This document shows, piece by piece, positions 1 to 11,514 of a stretch of DNA of 64,000 bases. A program made the position numbers and the translations under genes. The notes below the pieces were generated by a model. The model did no database searches, was not told the DNA's origin, and saw nothing but the letters and a program-made list of their open reading frames with translations. Every line of letters starts with the position of its first letter. Position 1 is the stretch's first letter. This DNA is from Thinopyrum elongatum (taxonomy: Eukaryota; Streptophyta; Magnoliopsida; Poales; Poaceae), in assembly GCA_011799875.1 (NCBI GenBank), contig CM022302.1, forward strand, positions 521,592,560-521,656,559, read 5' to 3'.

Positions 1-474
1 AGTAGAGGTTCCGCTGCCTCGAGTTGTTATGCTGCTTGCATAGAGCAACTGTGGTTGGCGTAGCATCGCCGTGCCGGTGTTATTCATTGTAATATCGGAG
101 ACCTTGTATTCGTATTCGTGTTGTACTAGAGAGCTGGTTTGTTCTATGCTAAGCAGTGCCGTATTCCAGAAGACTTCACCTCGATCTCTGGGCTGGAATA
201 CGGGGCGTTTCGGTTTCTCTGAGCCGGGGTGCCACAGTCTTGCCAGATGCGAGAGAAGCAAAGGACTGAGACCAGCTAGCTAGTTGGGTCACATGTGGTA
301 ATTCAGGCCAGATGATGTTTGCTTCATCCACAACTGTGGCATGTATATCAGCCTGAAGGCCTATACATATATAGTCATCTATTTCTAGCACAATTAGATG
401 GTAGGCTGAAGCGTATATAGTAGAATCGGCACTGGTTTTATATAAGTATTAATGTAATTCATTCATGTGTGCAG
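1..474. other. No gene seen; flank or intron of the zf-XS fragment
   Basis: Short ORFs occur on both strands but none has a recognisable domain or sensible codon pattern. The right edge is a good splice acceptor (pyrimidine-poor but ending gtgtgcag at 467-474) leading into the zf-XS fragment, so part of this stretch may be the intron of that gene. Nothing else is seen. Confidence 0.4.
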
Positions 475-731
475 TATAACTCTCGAGATGAGGTCGACGA
501 CACCAATGTCGAGTCATTCATATAGAAGGAGGTGGAGAAGATCAAGGACACGGGTCTTTCTGGCTACTACAACAAGAAGAAGTTCGTATGCCCCTACTAC
601 ACGAGCCAAAGCCCAAGGATGGGATCTATGAGCATCTTCTATCTCATGCACGGGCTTTATCGGTCAGTGGGGACGACCCGAAGATCAGGGCGCGGCATGC
701 TGCCCTCGTGAAGGCCTTGTATCCAGTGTAG
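475..731 (+). pseudogene. zf-XS domain gene fragment (last exon), broken
   Basis: The frame that starts after the acceptor at 474 encodes an acidic stretch, then KDTGLSGYYNKKKFVCPYY, which is the beginning of a zf-XS zinc finger. A shift of one frame at about 598-605 continues with PKDGIYEHLLSHARALSVSG and ends at a TAG at 729-731. This order (CPxC, then H about 20 residues on, then an Ala-rich helix) is that of zf-XS domains of SGS3/XS-type plant proteins. Three defects are visible: an in-frame TAG at 523-525, the frame change, and loss of the second finger cysteine (CPYY where CPYC is usual). No XS or XH domain is present. It is a relic of a repeated plant gene family whose role I do not know. 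Two relatives lie at 5037-5729 and 37037-39032 on the same strand. Confidence 0.65.
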
Positions 732-1728
732 TTGCCCTACATCATGCTGATCATCAGAAGCTGGTAGCCCTACTCATCATCACTAGATTTGATGATGTTT
801 TACTTTTGGAAAGCTGCATCTGGGTGTGAACTGTTGGGAACTTGCTCTACTAATCTAGTATATATATTAATGTAATGTAGCATGTGTCTCAACTGGATCT
901 GTTGTGAACTAGATGGTACCTGTGGTGGTAATCTAGAATGCTATCTATATTTTTGTGGCCTTAAATTTATTTGTGGTGTATGGTACCTTCTGTTTAGATG
1001 TTGTTTCAGTGTATATTTTACGAGTTTCGGTGCTACAATGATCACACATGCTGCTTTAGTGTTGCTTCAGACATGCTGCAACACTTTCCCATGCTGTGGC
1101 CAAGTGCAACATGCCGTGGCCATGTTCAAATCCTACCAAATTTAGAATGTGGCAATGTTCCAAAATAGCTGTGTCATGAATTATGGTACATGGGGTTCAG
1201 TTAATGGGGTTTAGTAAAGTTACTGATAATTGTTCATCCTCACACATTCCATCATTTGAATAAGCAAAAAGATCAAATATTCCATAATTTCAACAACTAT
1301 TCCAATAACAGAGCAAATATTCCATCATCAAAGTGTGAAGGAAATCAAATGTAAATTTAGAAGAGTAATATAATAGTAGTTAAAATTTGTGTGTGCAAAA
1401 AACAGAATTTGAAATAAGATGTACTGATTTTTTTGAATAAAGTTCTATTACCCTACTTATTAGAATTTTGAAACTATAACTTATTTATAAGAAAATAAAA
1501 TAGAAATATGAAAAAAGGTGTGTGTGAAAAAATTAACTTTTGAATTAATAGGGAATAATTAAAATGTAGGTAATTGATTTGTAAACAAAAGGAAAAGGAT
1601 GGGCCAGCCTAATAACCATCTAGACCCACGCATGGTCCAGCACGCGGGTTAGGTTGGCCTGTGAAAGCCCATCGAATTTGGCCCTCCACATGGGTGCACC
1701 GGGCAGAGCACACGGTGTTGGGAGTTTA
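732..1728. other. AT-rich DNA, no gene seen
   Basis: Downstream of the zf-XS fragment the DNA is AT-rich (especially 1250-1580) with only short chance ORFs. 732-1180 could be the 3' UTR and flank of the fragment. No terminal repeats or target duplications were recognised. Confidence 0.4.
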
Positions 1729-1771
1729 GTCCCACCTCGCCAAGCGAGCGGCGCTCGCACCGGCTTATATA
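1729..1771 (+). promoter_or_regulatory. USE-like element plus TATA box (isolated promoter module)
   Basis: GTCCCACCTCG at 1729-1739 is close to the plant snRNA upstream sequence element (consensus RTCCCACATCG), and CTTATATA at 1764-1771 is a TATA box; the gap is 24 bp. The same pair with the same 24-bp gap occurs in both LTRs of the copia element in this window. No snRNA or snoRNA that I recognise follows at the expected start near 1795. It may be a remnant of an LTR promoter or a solitary functional module. Motif identity is seen; function is inferred. Confidence 0.5.
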
Positions 1772-2182
1772 CCCGGCTGCGAGTAGCTGGGCACGAGCCT
1801 CTCTCAACCATACAGCATATGATCGATACCACTTTGCCCAGTGGGGCCTACTAGCAGGAGAAATTCATGCATGATGGGCCTGCATCCTGGCCCATATATG
1901 CTGTGTTTCTAGTCATATGCAGGCCGTTTGTGTGAAATCTACTGCCTAGTAAGGCGGGCTTTTTTTTCATCTGTCACATGTTTCTTCATGCCAAATCAAT
2001 TACTACTCTTTTGTTATAAAGTACACTTGCCTTAATCAGTTACTACTCTTTTGTTGCTATAAAGTACACTTGTCTTATTTACATAGGTTACAAACTTAAT
2101 TACATGGAGTTGGGGTTTTCATAAATTTGCATCATTGAATTTTCTATTTTAAAATAACATATAAAATTTTGAAATATGACAA

Positions 2183-4120
2183 ATTTTCGACCAGCTCCAA
2201 ATGACCACAATTTTGTTTTACATGGTGAAATACATGTGCCAAACATGGCTATGAAATAAATTCCAACAAAATGTATTTTACAATGCCCCCTTAAGATATA
2301 GACTGATGTTTTGATCAGTCATTCTATAGGGCAGTATAAATTCAAAAAAATCTTAAAAATGTAAAACTTTGAAAACCTAGCTATGTTTGTGTAAGAGATC
2401 ATGTGTGCAAAATTTGAGGTGATTTAGAGGAGGTCGAAAAAATCACCGCATTACGGAGGGACCATCTGGTCTCTCACTTAAGCCAGTTTTTGTAGGAAGG
2501 TGATTTTTTCCACCACCTCCAAATCACCTCAATTTTGTTTTACATGGTCAAATACATGTGCCAAACATGGCTATGAAATAATTTTCAAAAATAATGTATT
2601 TTACAATGCCCCCTTAAGGTATAGACCAATGTTTTGATCAGTTATTCTATAGGGCAGTATAAATTCAAAAAAAAAATCAAAAAAAATGTAAAACCTTGAA
2701 AACGTAGCTATGTTTGTGTAAGACACCATGTGTGCAAAATTTGAGGTGATTTAGAGGAGGTCAAAAAAATCACCGCATTACGGAGGGACCATCTGGTCTC
2801 ACTTAAGCCAGTTTTTGTAGAAAGGTGATTTTTCCCACCACCTCCAAATCACCTCAATTTTGTTTTACATGGTCAAATACATGTGCCAAACATGGCTATG
2901 AGAGAATTTTCAAAAAAAAATGTATTTTACAATGCCCCCTTAAGGTATAGACCGATGTTTTGATCAGTCATTCTATAGGGCAGTAAAAATTCAAAAAATG
3001 TAAAACCTTGAAAACCTAGCTATGTTTGTGTAAGAGACCATGTGTGCAAAATTTGAGGTGAGTTAGAGGAGGTCGAAAAAATCACCGCATTACGGAGGAC
3101 CATCTCGTCTTTCACTTAAGCCAGTTTTTTTAGAAAGGTGATTTTTCCCACCACCTCTAAATCACCTCAATATTTTTTACATGGTAAAATACATGTGCCA
3201 AACATGACTATGAAATAATTTTCAAAAACAATGTATTTTACAATGCCCCTTAAGGTATAGACTGATGTTTTGATCAGTTATTCTATAGGGCAGTATAAAT
3301 TCAAAAAAAAAAAAAAATCTAAAACCTTGAAAACCTAGCTATGTTTGTGTAAGAGACCATGTGTGCAAAATTTAAGGTGATTTAGAGGAGGTCGAAAAAT
3401 CACCGCATTACGGAGGGACCATCTGGTCTCACTTAAGCCAGTTTTTGTAGAAATGTGATTTTTTCCACCACCTCCAAATCACCTCAATTTTGTTTTACAC
3501 GGTCAAATACATGTGCCAAACATGGCTATGGAAGAAATTTCAAAAAATATGTAATTTACAATGCCCCCTTAAGGTATAGACTGATGTTTTGATCAGTCAT
3601 TCTATAGGGCAGTATATATTCAAAAAAATTAAAAAATGTAAATCCTTGAAAACCTAGCTATGTTTGTGTAAGAGATAATGTGTGCAAAATTTGAGGTGAT
3701 TTAGAGGAGGTCAAAAAAATCACCGCATTACGGAGGGACCATCTGGTCTCTCACTTAAGCCAGTTTTTGTAGAAAGGTGATTTTTCCCACCACCTCCAAA
3801 TCATCTCAATTTTGTTTTACATGGTCAAATACATGTGCCAAACATGGCTATGAAAGAATTTTCAAAAAAAATGTATTTTACAATGCCCCCTTAAGGTATA
3901 GACCGATGTTTTGATCAGTCATTCTATAGGGCAGTTTAAATTCAAAAAATGTAAAACCAAACCTAGCTATTTTTGTGTAATACATCATGTGTGCAAAATT
4001 TGAGGTGATTTAGAGGAGGTCAAAAAAATCACCGCATATTGGAGGGACCATTTGGTCTCACTTAAGCCAGTTTTTGTAGAAAGGTGATTTTTTCCCACCA
4101 CCTCCAAATCACCTCAAATT
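2183..4120. repeat. Satellite-like tandem array, about 6 units of ~317 bp
   Basis: A recurring anchor (caccgcattacggaggg) occurs with its ttacgg part at 2451, 2778, 3090, 3408 and 3728, with a diverged copy (accgcatattgg) near 4037. The spacings are 327, 312, 318, 320 and 309 bp. Each unit also contains ccacctccaaatcacctcaa, the string catgtgccaaacatgg, and a cccccttaaggtatagac segment. Copies differ by scattered substitutions and A-run length changes. The first unit (from about 2183) is partial and the array fades into unrelated sequence after 4120. I do not recognise the family, and no coding capacity is evident. Confidence 0.85.
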
Positions 4121-5036
4121 CCGGTGAAAAAACCCTAAAACACTGCCCCGACGTGACGCAACATCCGTTTTGTGTCCGATTTCGTCCAAACCTTGACTGT
4201 GGGACCACATTGGCTATGCCCACATGGTGTCAAAAGTTGGGGTCATTTCATGCATGCCACCACATGCACCATGTACAAGCAGGACCATTCGGGTCTGCCG
4301 GAGGCAAGTCTGAAAGAGGTTATTCTTCCCGGTCCCACCAATTGAGCCGAAAAATAAGACAACATTTTATAATACATATTTGAATTTGAAAAATGTTAGA
4401 AGAAATGATAGGGAATTATGAAACATAAAATAAAAATTAGGAATAAGAAGGAGAAACATACAAAAAAACAGGTGTGGGAGCCCATAGAGGTGCACTTTTC
4501 ATGCACGTCGATCACATGCACGTCGATCACGAGAGGATTTGCCGTTTTGTTACACTTATCCCGGATCATCGTAATCTGTATCATCGTGATCCCTAGGATT
4601 GAGGAGCATGTTTTGCCTCGCGTCAACAAAGGCCCGTCCCGTGCATCACACTCACCTGGACCCACACCGTCCCTTCTAGTTTTTTTTTGAGTAGTTGACC
4701 CTTCTAGTATTTAGTAGTACTGCTCAAAATAAAAAAACTGTCCCTCCTATTTTGGTGTTCGGTTTATGTTGCCACTTTTGTGGACCGACAATGTGCACTT
4801 TTCTTTTGCTTGGTTGGTTGATTGGTTGGTTCGGCCAAATCTCTGGGTGTGCACGATCGGCCGTATACGTGCATGTTTCTACCTAAAATTCAAAAGTGAC
4901 GAAGTGTGCGCGACCTTACCTCTCTCTCCTGAACAAATTGAATTTTTACTCCCCAAATCTCGCTCCCGCCTCCAGCGTTCGATCGCCTCTGCCTATCCAC
5001 CCACGTCTTCGTCGCCGCACACTCTTGCCGGCGAGG
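4121..5036. other. No gene seen; possible promoter/5' UTR of the next pseudogene
   Basis: After the array come short chance ORFs on both strands with overlapping frames and no recognisable domain. The segment 4920-5036 is CT-rich and resembles a 5' UTR leading into the ATG at 5037. Nothing else is identified. Confidence 0.35.
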
Positions 5037-5729
5037 ATGATCCTGCTTGCCGGAGGAGGGGGCGTGGCTGGTGCGCTCCGTGCGGCGGATGTGGACCCCA
5101 TGTAGGAACTGGTCAACAAGGTCATCGTCGCCGCCGATTCGCAGCAGCAGCTGGTCCAAGACAGCACCAACGACGACGAATCGGTTAGTGTCTACAAAGA
5201 TTAACCCTAGATTTTGCCTTCTCGAGTAACCCTAGAAATTGCTCTCTTGTTATTCCTCGCTAGTCGTACAGACAATCGTGTTGTTCGCTTTTTTGATTAA
5301 TCGTACGGTCATCAGTCCTAGGGTTTGCAAATTTAAATGAACGGATCATTTTTATTCCATTTTATGCATGTCTTTCATATAACCAAAGTTTTAGAAAACC
5401 AATACAAAGAAAAAACAATCCATTTATGCCTGGCTTTGATATAATGTACAATTCGCTGACATGAGATTTTTTTCTTCTAATAGCAGATTGTAGATTTGGG
5501 AGAATGGGACAACTACCTATAGCTGAGGGAAGCTTCCAGAAAGAAAATCTTCAAGTGGCTCATGGCTGCAAAGATTGTGTACCAGCGTAATGGTCGCTAT
5601 AAATGCCCGTTCTGCAGGAAAGAGAACCAGCATTACAAAACCACAGCAATTGCAGCTTACAGAAAGAGGTGGAATCTTCAGGCAAAACCTGCTGAGTTGG
5701 CCAACAAATTGGGGAGGGTGAAGACCTAA
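5037..5729 (+). pseudogene. Two-exon zf-XS-like gene, broken by two stops
   Basis: Exon 1 (5037-5183) begins with ATG and reads in one frame to a donor TCG|GTTAGT. It is interrupted by TAG at 5103-5105 and resumes with ELVNKVIVAADSQQQLVQD. Exon 2 (5487-5729) follows an acceptor TAATAGCAG in the same phase 0. After another TAG at 5514-5516 it encodes NGRYKCPFCRKENQHYKTTA and an Ala/Lys-rich helix, ending at TAA 5727-5729. The CPFC motif followed by a short loop and His resembles a zf-XS finger. Both premature stops are TAG and could be former CAG codons. Intact phase across the intron supports a real former gene. Function unknown. Confidence 0.6.
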
Positions 5730-5879
5730 AAGCATATAGTCAAGTTCTTTTTACTGTTATGTCGACACCAAATCTACAAAAAATATGGGCCCACATGAAC
5801 AAGTATCAATCTTTATCTCCTTCGACAAACAGATGCCACATTGGCCAACAAGAACAAGTGTTGATCTCATTGGACTCAC

Positions 5880-6080
5880 ATCCCGGCAAAATTTGGTGTC
5901 ATTCTGAACCTGCTTAACCGGAGGCCTTTCGGGTAGGACGGAAAGGGTCCGTCTCGAAGCATGTTTTTGTCGACATCCTTGAGGTGGACCAAATTTTTTT
6001 TCTACAGCCTTGTACTAATATGACTAGCATCCTTGCCAAGTTTCGTAGCATTTTGACGTTGTATGGATTTTCTAGGGTTT
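5880..6080. repeat. Dispersed ~200-bp repeat, copy 1
   Basis: This stretch matches 7430-7640 at many points, for example attctgaacctgctt, ccggaggcc, cgtctcgaag, tttttgtcgacatc and cagccttgtac in the same order. It lies downstream of the zf-XS pseudogene; the second copy lies upstream of the 7941-8462 ORF. It may be the flank of an unrecognised transposon or a duplicated promoter. Confidence 0.6.
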
Positions 6081-6607
6081 TCGCGTCGATAAAATCATAT
6101 AATACTTACGTTGGTTCTTTTTGCGCCTGGTTTTTTTTCTGCGCTCGAGGGTGGGCTGCCATGCATGCGCGCCGTTGGGCTGTGTAAAGTAGCCCACCCA
6201 TTGGACCGAGCGATGTCCGCCGCCGTTGCGCCCGAGCGGGCCTACGTTGCATGCGGTTGCATGCATGCGCCCGCTTCAGCCTACGCTGCATGCGTGCACG
6301 GACGCGAACAAGCACGCGCCGCAGACCCATCCCTGCTTAACCCGACCGACGGCACATAAGGCATCACTTAAACATCGCATTTTGATTCAGACTATAGTTT
6401 CCCATGCGTGTACACTCCCGATGCGGCGGTGGGTGAAAAAACTTGTTCATATTTGACCCCATTACTGCCACGGTGTCTATTTAAGCCTCCTATCATCTTC
6501 CTCTTCCTCTCACACCCTTCATCCATCTCCCATCCTCTCCCATCTGCATTTTGCATCTGCCCTTCTTCTTCACCACAAATAGCCCGAAGAACCAACCCGC
6601 CGCATCC
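6081..6607. other. No gene seen
   Basis: Contains a GC-rich patch with many CATGC motifs (6155-6300) and a CT-rich run (6470-6590) that resembles a 5' UTR before the ATG at 6608. ORFs here overlap on both strands and are probably chance. Confidence 0.3.
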
Positions 6608-7021
6608 ATGCAGTACACCGGGCCAACCTACCGCTTCCCCCCCACCATGCCGAAGATGCTCTACCCCGCCGGGGTGTACGTTGAGAGCACCCTCCGTGTG
6701 TGAGCGCTGTCAAGGTGGAGGGGCACAATGGAATTCACCGACTTCTTCCTTGGGTCCGGCTACCGCCACCTCCCCCGGGGATCTCCAAGGATGTGCCGAG
6801 TCCAGGAGGTCATCCACAACAGGGTTGTGGTTGCTATCCTTGCCCACTTTACCAACCCCTTTGACGTGTTCTACCTCCTCGGCCGTGTGTTCTGGTGTGG
6901 CTGCAAGTTTGTAGCTTTCACCACCCATAACATCTTCACAGACTACAACAACATCTTCCCCACAGCGGAGCGGATGCACACTCTGCCGTACCCCATCAAC
7001 AACACCCTAGAGGAGCAGTGA
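6608..7021 (+). pseudogene. Unrecognised coding-like segment, two overlapping-frame ORFs
   Basis: A CT-rich leader precedes ATG 6608, which gives a 31-codon ORF (starts MQYTGPTYRFPPTMPK) ending at TGA 6701-6703. A second ORF, 6728-7021 (97 aa, starting MEFTDFFLGSGYRH), continues in a different frame with a hydrophobic middle and ends with a Glu-rich tail. The two could be halves of one gene split by a frame change near 6700-6730. I recognise no domain. The codon composition of the second ORF is reasonable, but support is weak. Confidence 0.3.
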
Positions 7022-7940
7022 AGGGCGCCCGGAGGAGGAGCGAGGAGGAGCCTGGTGGAGAAGGCGGCGGCCATCTATCTATCTATCTTTTTTAGCTAAA
7101 CCTATCTATCTTTATTTGTCTTGTGTTATTTAAATTGTAAGCGTACTATATCTCGTGCTGTGGGCTTTGGTTGGCCCAAACTATCTATACTTATTATGTG
7201 TCTTTCTATTATTAAGTTGTTGCTACTATTTTTGAACCTTTTTTTGAGTTGTTGATTGCTTTTTGATAGAGCTACCAGCTTTGTTGGTGCAATATTGTGC
7301 TACTGTTTGGACATGGTGTTTTGGCCCGTTTTGGCTTGTAGGTTTAGATACACCCATTATAAAAAATTAAATGGATTTCAAAACCCCGTGCAAAAAAAGA
7401 CATTTTTTGTGGACTGTGTAAAAAAGACAAAAAATTGGCGTAATTCTGAACCTGCTTCACCGGAGGCCGTTCGGGTAGGAGGGAAAGGTCCGTCTCGAAG
7501 GACGTTTTTGTCGACATCGTTGAAGTGGGACCAATTTTTTTCCACAGCCTTGTACAAACATGGCAACATGACTAGCATAGATGCCAAGTCTAGTAGCTTT
7601 TCGATGCTGTATGGAATTTTTTTTTGTGATGATAAAACCCTAAATTACTCACCGGACGTGACAAATCATCGGGCACCGCAAATCATCAACCCTTCCCCCC
7701 AACCCCACAACACCCGACGATTGGGCCAATTTAGTCAAAGAAAAATTATCCACAGCGCGTGACCCCTCTCCTCCAATGTAGAACCGCCACCCATGGGTCC
7801 TCTGCTCTTCCATTGGCATTATACAACCGCAGCCCTCTCCTCCTGCATTCCAAATCCACCGCCGCTCCTCTCCCCTGCCATTGCAACAACCACCGCCGCT
7901 CTTCCACATCCACCCCTCTACCATCCAAGCCAAAACCTCG
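7022..7940. other. Intergenic; holds copy 2 of the ~200-bp repeat (7430-7640)
   Basis: 7430-7640 repeats 5880-6080. 7680-7940 is CT/CA-rich and resembles a leader for the ATG at 7941. Short chance ORFs occur on both strands but none is convincing. Confidence 0.4.
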
Positions 7941-8462
7941 ATGGAGGGCGAGATCGTGCAGGTCGCCTGCGGCGAGAAGTTCAATTTTGCCATGAAGATG
8001 AAGGACGAGATCATGAAGATCGCCGGCGGCGATGAGGTGAAGTTAGTCAGGCTCAGGGAGATCGTCTCTTGGTTTGACTACCGGAGGCAGTTAGCGGCCT
8101 GACAGCAGCGGATGAGCCAATATCTGCTATAGAGAGAGAGGGCTGCGATCCACGGAGGAGAGCCGGTGTCCTGCATCGAGTACCTCCTCTGGGCCATGGA
8201 GCAGTCGGATTCCCCGAGTGAGGCCACGAGAATTCGGCGGTGGAAGTACCGCTCCAAGATCGGGAAACCAGAGGAGCGAGAACCGAACATCTATATGGTG
8301 CCATTTGTGATCTTGCCAAGCGACCATGTGCCGGAGGAGACTTTGTCGAGCAACCGCGGGAGGAGGAACAGATATGAGCCGACGTCACTTCCCCACCGCT
8401 CTCCACGGTTCCCTCGCCGTTCCACTCGTCTCATGAGGCGGTGGTCTGCGGTCGAGGAGTAG
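7941..8462 (+). pseudogene. 173-codon ORF of unknown family with two in-frame stops
   Basis: From ATG 7941 one frame runs to TAG 8460-8462. It starts MEGEIVQVACGEKFNFAMKM, has a charged helix-like stretch, then CIEYLLWAMEQSDSPSEATR and a basic C-terminus with RGRRNRYEP. The frame is broken only by TGA at 8100-8102 and TAG at 8130-8132; both sides stay in the same phase, so point mutations rather than indels silenced it. I do not recognise the family. The first ATG after a CT-rich leader is chosen as start. Confidence 0.5.
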
Positions 8463-8599
8463 TAGGGGTATGAGTAAGCTTCCCCACTCCTAATCTTCCT
8501 ACTGCTCATGCGTATAGTCATGGTGATAGTGATTGAATGGGGAAGGATGTCATTTTAATCTAACTAAATTGATTGAAGATTTGACTACATGCTTTGGGG

Positions 8600-8740
8600 G
8601 CTGGATTATGATGTATATGAACCCTAGGCAAAATTTGTAGTGTTCTAGTGCTAGAATTTGATGTATATGAACCCTTGGAAAATTTTTAGTCTTTTTGTGC
8701 TAGATTTTTATGTATATGAACCCTAGGCAGAATTATGTGT
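8600..8740 (+). repeat. Three ~50-bp tandem copies
   Basis: The string atgtatatgaaccct begins at 8611, 8661 and 8710, each followed by a similar AT-rich tail. This is a short direct repeat in the 3' flank of the preceding ORF. Confidence 0.7.
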
Positions 8741-10388
8741 GTTAAGTTAACTGAATTTTTTTAGTTAACTGAATTTGTCCCTTCACTACTGAGTAAAACT
8801 TAATTTGGCTAATTAAGTTTCGAAAAGAAGATACGATAATTGGATTAATAGATTTCCAGAAGAAGATAAGAAAATTGTGTGGGTGGGCATATGTGATATG
8901 TTTTGGGCTGTGTGGAGTAGTTGGAATGATAGGATCCTAGAGTATATGCTATGATTTGGGCTTAATGGAGTAGCATATCTGCATCCATCTATGGTATTAG
9001 TTTTGTCATTTCGATGAGTTTTGGAGCATGACATGTTTGCATAAATTGCCATTTTGTCTGTTTGTGTGATTTAATCCATGCATCATATGGTGAAACTTTG
9101 TACATGTGTTTGGAGCATTTTTCATGCCTACTATCTGTTAAAATTATTTCCATGCCATGAAACACATGATAAGGCACTGAACCAACCATGAAAAGATGCC
9201 ATGTGAATGTTGCTGAAATGAATATGCTTGTTTTCACTAAGTCTCTTATGGAGATGCTCATGTTGTATGTCTTGTTCTCTATGATTTGTACTAGCATTTT
9301 GTGCACTTAGATCCCATGACAAGCCATGTAGCATATTTATTTATTGCCTCCAACATCCCATCATTTTAACTCTGTGCATCTCAGCAAGTATAAATCTGTC
9401 AGTTATAAAACATTGAAAATTTACTTGATGGTTCCCACTAAACTATAAACCCCCCCTTTTGTTTTTAGAGTAAGCCACTGACATCCGGGTCCCACGGCAG
9501 TCACGCACACAAACGCTCCTAGCCATGTGGCCCCTGGCCCACTGGTCATCCTCGATGGCTAGCCAACCTCAGTGTGCCTCTACCAATTCTAGCCCCTCTG
9601 TCTGTTATAAAACTATGCAACTTTCCTTGAAGGTTGCCACTAAAATATACCTCCTATGGCCATGCTTCCTAAACATTATTTGCATTATGTTGTCAATACT
9701 TTCATGCCATGCCTTTTGTTGCTATGACAAGTTTATGTTGCATGGTAAAATATTGCTCTAAAGTGGTCATGTTAATATAATTGTTTGGTGTTAAAAGTAA
9801 GTTGCAACTTGTGAGCTTGGTTTTGTTTACTTGCTGTAACCATCATGTCAACACTGCTAGTCATTATAACTGTTTCAGCATAATTGTAATTTTCACTAAG
9901 TCCTAATCTGTAACAGCAACTTTGCCATTCGTGTTTCGCAGGAAAAAACCTGGAGTTCACAAGGCTGGAGACCTGGAGTTGTGAGGCTGGGAGGCTGATG
10001 GCGCTGCTGCTGGCTGATCCTTCTTCTTCTAGCTTTTGTTCCTCCTTTTGTGTCTACTCGTTGGATTCCTGGGCTACATCCCTATGTGTTGTTAATGTAT
10101 TAAGTTGATCCTTTGAATTTGTAGTATTAGGTTTAATGTGGAAGTCCCTTAATCTCTACGAAAAATATGTTCGTTCTATGACTGATAGTTTGGTATTTGA
10201 AATCGGAGGGGGGGTGGGGAGCCCTATTTTGCAAGTTTCAGTTTGAGATAAAAAATTGCGAACTGTTGGATGTGGCGCACAGTGAAACACCTCTACCATT
10301 GATACTAGTTGTACATGTCGGTCCAATTAGCAACATCTGGTACGAGAAGATCTATTCATGCCTAGGAATAGAACATGACAGACCTAGG
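8741..10388. other. No gene seen
   Basis: AT-rich sequence with short chance ORFs on both strands. A possible splice acceptor near 9938 (tcgcag) precedes a 200-bp stretch that resembles a gene 3' end (9940-10140), but no coding frame with a domain was found. No terminal repeats recognised. Confidence 0.35.
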
Positions 10389-11514
10389 CGTGCATGATGG
10401 TCCAGATGAAACGCATGACAGCAGGCATGTTGCAGACGAATACCGTGGTCGCCGACGGAGCTTGGATGCCATCTGTTAGGTGCATGCTGAAATTCAATAT
10501 TTAGGGTTTATTAACATATGAAAACAATAATTCAATCGTCTATGTAAAGGTGTATAACATAATTTTCAAGATAAATTGGAACATGACACGTGCACATGCA
10601 ATTTGCCAACAAGTCCAATTGTAGTAGAAAAACATAGCATGTGCACCTATCCAACCGTGCCTCCTACGATTTTGTTCCATGCTTTTGTCGCCACATGTCT
10701 TGGGAAGTAAAAAAATATAAGGTGATTTTCCCATAATAAACCGTTTTGGAGAGAAATTTGCAACCAACCAAAATTATCTACTGTGTGGAACTTGGCCCCC
10801 ATGGGGAGATTGGATCGACCTCTCCTAGATTATAGGGTGAGGCCATCGTGAACTTGATCGTGAGAGGGTCAAGGAGGATACTTTTTTTCGAGGGAAGGTA
10901 GGAATTTGTGTGGTTACAAAATGGAATGCACCCCTTTTTGAGGGACTAAAATGCACCTTATAATGTGTAATTAAGGAAATTATTATTTAACAGAAACCTT
11001 GCTATTTTCAAGGCATTATAAAACAACTTACTTGTTTTGGTAAAAAAAAGTTGATTATGGGTTAGTTTGTTTTGTGGACACTTACGTGTAGTGGAGCATG
11101 TTGTTAGCCCTGGTAGCGATAGGAGCATGCAGTGTATCATGCTGGCTAGGGGTGCATAGGGTAGTAACCTCGGGAATCGGGGTGAAAGTCTTGTGCTAAT
11201 TCTATTTTGCGGTGTGCGACATATGAGTCTACCGAGGGGGAATGCTTGGCTTGGGGACCAGTGTAAGTGGTGTGAGTCTAGTGCCTAAGTGGTGCGTCAC
11301 GTGGGTCTAGATGCGGGGGTGCATGGTTTGGATCTAGCTACCTTGAGATAACGCGTCCAGTTTGTGCACCGAGTGTGGGACTATTCCTCCGTTTTCGTCG
11401 GTGCTTTCTCTCGGGTCAACGGAGAACAATCCAAACGCGCATGCGAGGTCCAGGCCTTTCTTGGGTCCCGCGTGCCATATTCGGGACATTTGCCGCATTT
11501 CTAGGGTAGTATCC
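10389..11514. repeat. 2.19-kb tandem unit, copy A (cut by an LTR element)
   Basis: Runs parallel to 18973-20311: tccagatgaaacgcatg, gttaggtgcatgctgaaatt, cacgtgcacatgcaatttgc, ccttgaacgtgatcgtgaga-like and cgggacatttgccgcattt segments occur in the same order. Copy A lacks the 239-bp MITE found in copy B. It stops at 11514, where the LTR element begins, and its continuation is found on the far side from 18637. No gene is evident. Confidence 0.75.

Noticed and set aside
1790..1860. A possible snRNA or snoRNA gene after the USE/TATA pair
   Set aside because: The downstream sequence matches no U1-U6 or U3 start that I know and has no obvious 3' box or T-run terminator.
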